Assembly: GCA_963281155.1 (NCBI GenBank)
Contig: CAUJLY010000001.1
Span: 7,316,001 to 7,380,000 of the forward strand
From: Rhabditophanes sp. KR3021
Taxonomy: Eukaryota > Nematoda > Chromadorea > Rhabditida > Alloionematidae
DNA: 64,000 nt
Direction of reading: 5' to 3'
In this document: one piece after another, positions 63,011 to 64,000 of the stretch
Layout: every line of letters begins with the position of its first letter
Position numbering within the stretch: the first letter of the stretch is position 1
Notes under the pieces: generated by a model
What the model was told of the DNA's origin: nothing
Database searches by the model: none
The model's input: only the letters and a program-made list of their open reading frames with translations
Position numbers and translations under genes: made by a program

Positions 63011-63334
63011 CTAATCAGTACCATCTGCAGTTAAGACCACCTTATGGGCGCCATCAATGAATTTGGAAAAGGCGTCTCCCTTCAATAGACGCGACATACT
63101 GATCATCACTACTAATATGGTACAAAAAAGAAAAGATAAAAAATTGTATATTTACTTTTGTATCAGCCCTAACAAACTTAATATTACCCCTAATATTACT
63201 TTAATATCATCTTCCTCGGGCATTCCTTCTAATTTTGGTAAGGAATCGTTGATAGATAATAGTTGATCATTATGGTTAGATTGTTTAATTGGACCATATA
63301 ATTTATTTAAAACACTTTCAGGAATTTGTTGCAT
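63011..63334 (-). CDS. small single-TM protein, unrecognised
   Basis: Exons 63334-63178 and 63111-63011 join in phase 1 (GTTTG donor, ATATTAG acceptor) to 85 residues. N-terminal 40 residues polar (IPESVLNKLYGPIKQS, KLEGMPEEDD), one continuous hydrophobic helix that is completed only after splicing (IKVILGVILIVMISM), and a short tail (SRLLKGDAFSKFIDGAHKVV). The fact that the intron join completes the helix supports the model. Looks like a small organelle-membrane protein. No family recognised. The donor is weak, so the boundary is tentative. Confidence 0.5.
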
Positions 63335-63561
63335 TTAAAAGGTTAATGTCCATCACTTTGATTTTTTATCAACCACTCAATATATTTTTACTGATTAGGG
63401 TATGAAAAATATGTACAATAATATGTATAACATTTTAGTTTGATAAAAGTATATGATCGTAAAAAACTACAATTTTCTCTCAATAATAGATCTTTTTAAT
63501 TTAGTAAATGCTAAACTAAATATTCTGAGGTTGCAAATACTTAGATCTATTTTTGGTCAAA

Positions 63562-63968
63562 ATGGAGCCACCGTCATCATCCACATATTTTAATCTAACC
63601 GATTATTCCCCATTTTACGTCCACCAGCAACCTTTCATTTCAAATGTTCCAAATAATAATTTTAACTATCCTTCACTCAACGTATTTCATCAACCGAATT
63701 TCGGGATCCCCACTGCTCATATTCATGCTCAAATCGAAAAAAATAAACAGATTGCCAATATCTTGTCACCTATCAAGAAATATCAAGTAAATTTAACTGT
63801 TTCTTCCTAAAAGCTTTCATTTCCAGGAAAATATAGCGAAAAGTTCCGCCAAAAGCAGACACCCCTCAAAAATCAGAAGGAAGTTTTCTCTCTTACATTC
63901 GTCATTAAATGCCAACGGAGGCAACATTTATCTAAATAAAGATCCCCCAACCGAAAGAAATTGTTTAG
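63562..63968 (+). CDS. unrecognised protein, first two exons, runs off the right edge
   Basis: Exon 63562-63786, intron 63787-63826, exon 63827-63968, then a GTTAG donor; later exons lie beyond the window. N-terminus is Ser/Pro/Tyr/Asn-rich (MEPPSSSTYFNLTDYSPFY), followed by a more helical piece (AHIHAQIEKNKQIANIL) and a basic patch (AKSRHPSKIRRKFS). Composition fits a transcription regulator, but no domain is visible in the part seen. Confidence 0.6.
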
Positions 63969-64000
63969 GTTAGTTATTAATAACAATCTGTCTCGTCTTT

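Overview
This is eukaryotic nuclear DNA from a nematode. It is strongly AT-rich. Genes are dense and carry very short GT..AG introns, mostly 35-50 nt and often ending in TTTTAG or TTTCAG. The gene content includes nematode-restricted families: serpentine chemoreceptors including an SRT-type member, DB-module secreted proteins, a CAP/SCP protein and a THAP protein. Several start codons follow directly on a TTTTAG-like acceptor, as expected for spliced-leader trans-splicing. No close species assignment is possible by eye.

Layout, left part (1-13.5 kb): a tau-tubulin kinase (TTBK) gene cut by the left edge; two unrecognised genes, one secreted and one Cys/Lys-rich; two intact 7TM chemoreceptor genes with a dead paralogue between them; and a very divergent MO25/CAB39-like gene meeting the last receptor tail to tail. 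From 13.5 to 19 kb there is almost no recognisable coding sequence. An unrecognised Ser-rich gene follows at 19.1-20.3 kb.

Middle (20.9-35 kb): a 26-bp minisatellite; two intact DB-module genes and about three decayed relatives, all on the minus strand between 21.5 and 31.5 kb; CPSF6/CFIm68-like and RCC1 genes diverging from a shared upstream region; another 7TM gene; a SKP1-like gene that seems to need a GC-AG intron; tRNA-Gly(UCC); and an SRT receptor with one in-frame stop.

Right part (35-64 kb): a divergent DEAD-box helicase; a tight co-oriented run CHMP5 / THAP / RPB9 / LAMTOR2; a small Ser-rich gene; a CAP protein; IFT81 with a 1.7-kb intron that holds a decayed gene-like element; an SLC7-type amino-acid transporter with a frameshift; a PAQR receptor; kinesin-13; PET100-like; CHORDC1 followed closely by an aftiphilin-like gene; a secreted DAN/gremlin-type cystine-knot protein; a small single-TM protein; and the first exons of an unrecognised gene running off the right edge.

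The genes are mostly unrelated housekeeping functions (mRNA 3' processing, Ran cycle, ESCRT, RNA polymerase II, Ragulator, IFT, microtubule depolymerisation, cytochrome oxidase assembly) mixed with fast-evolving nematode families. The strongest structural novelty is a repeat found in one intron of TTBK and one intron of the SLC7 gene. In both, its homology runs to the 3' splice site, and one copy is an internal-deletion version of the other. No CRISPR array, prokaryotic island or intact transposase was seen.
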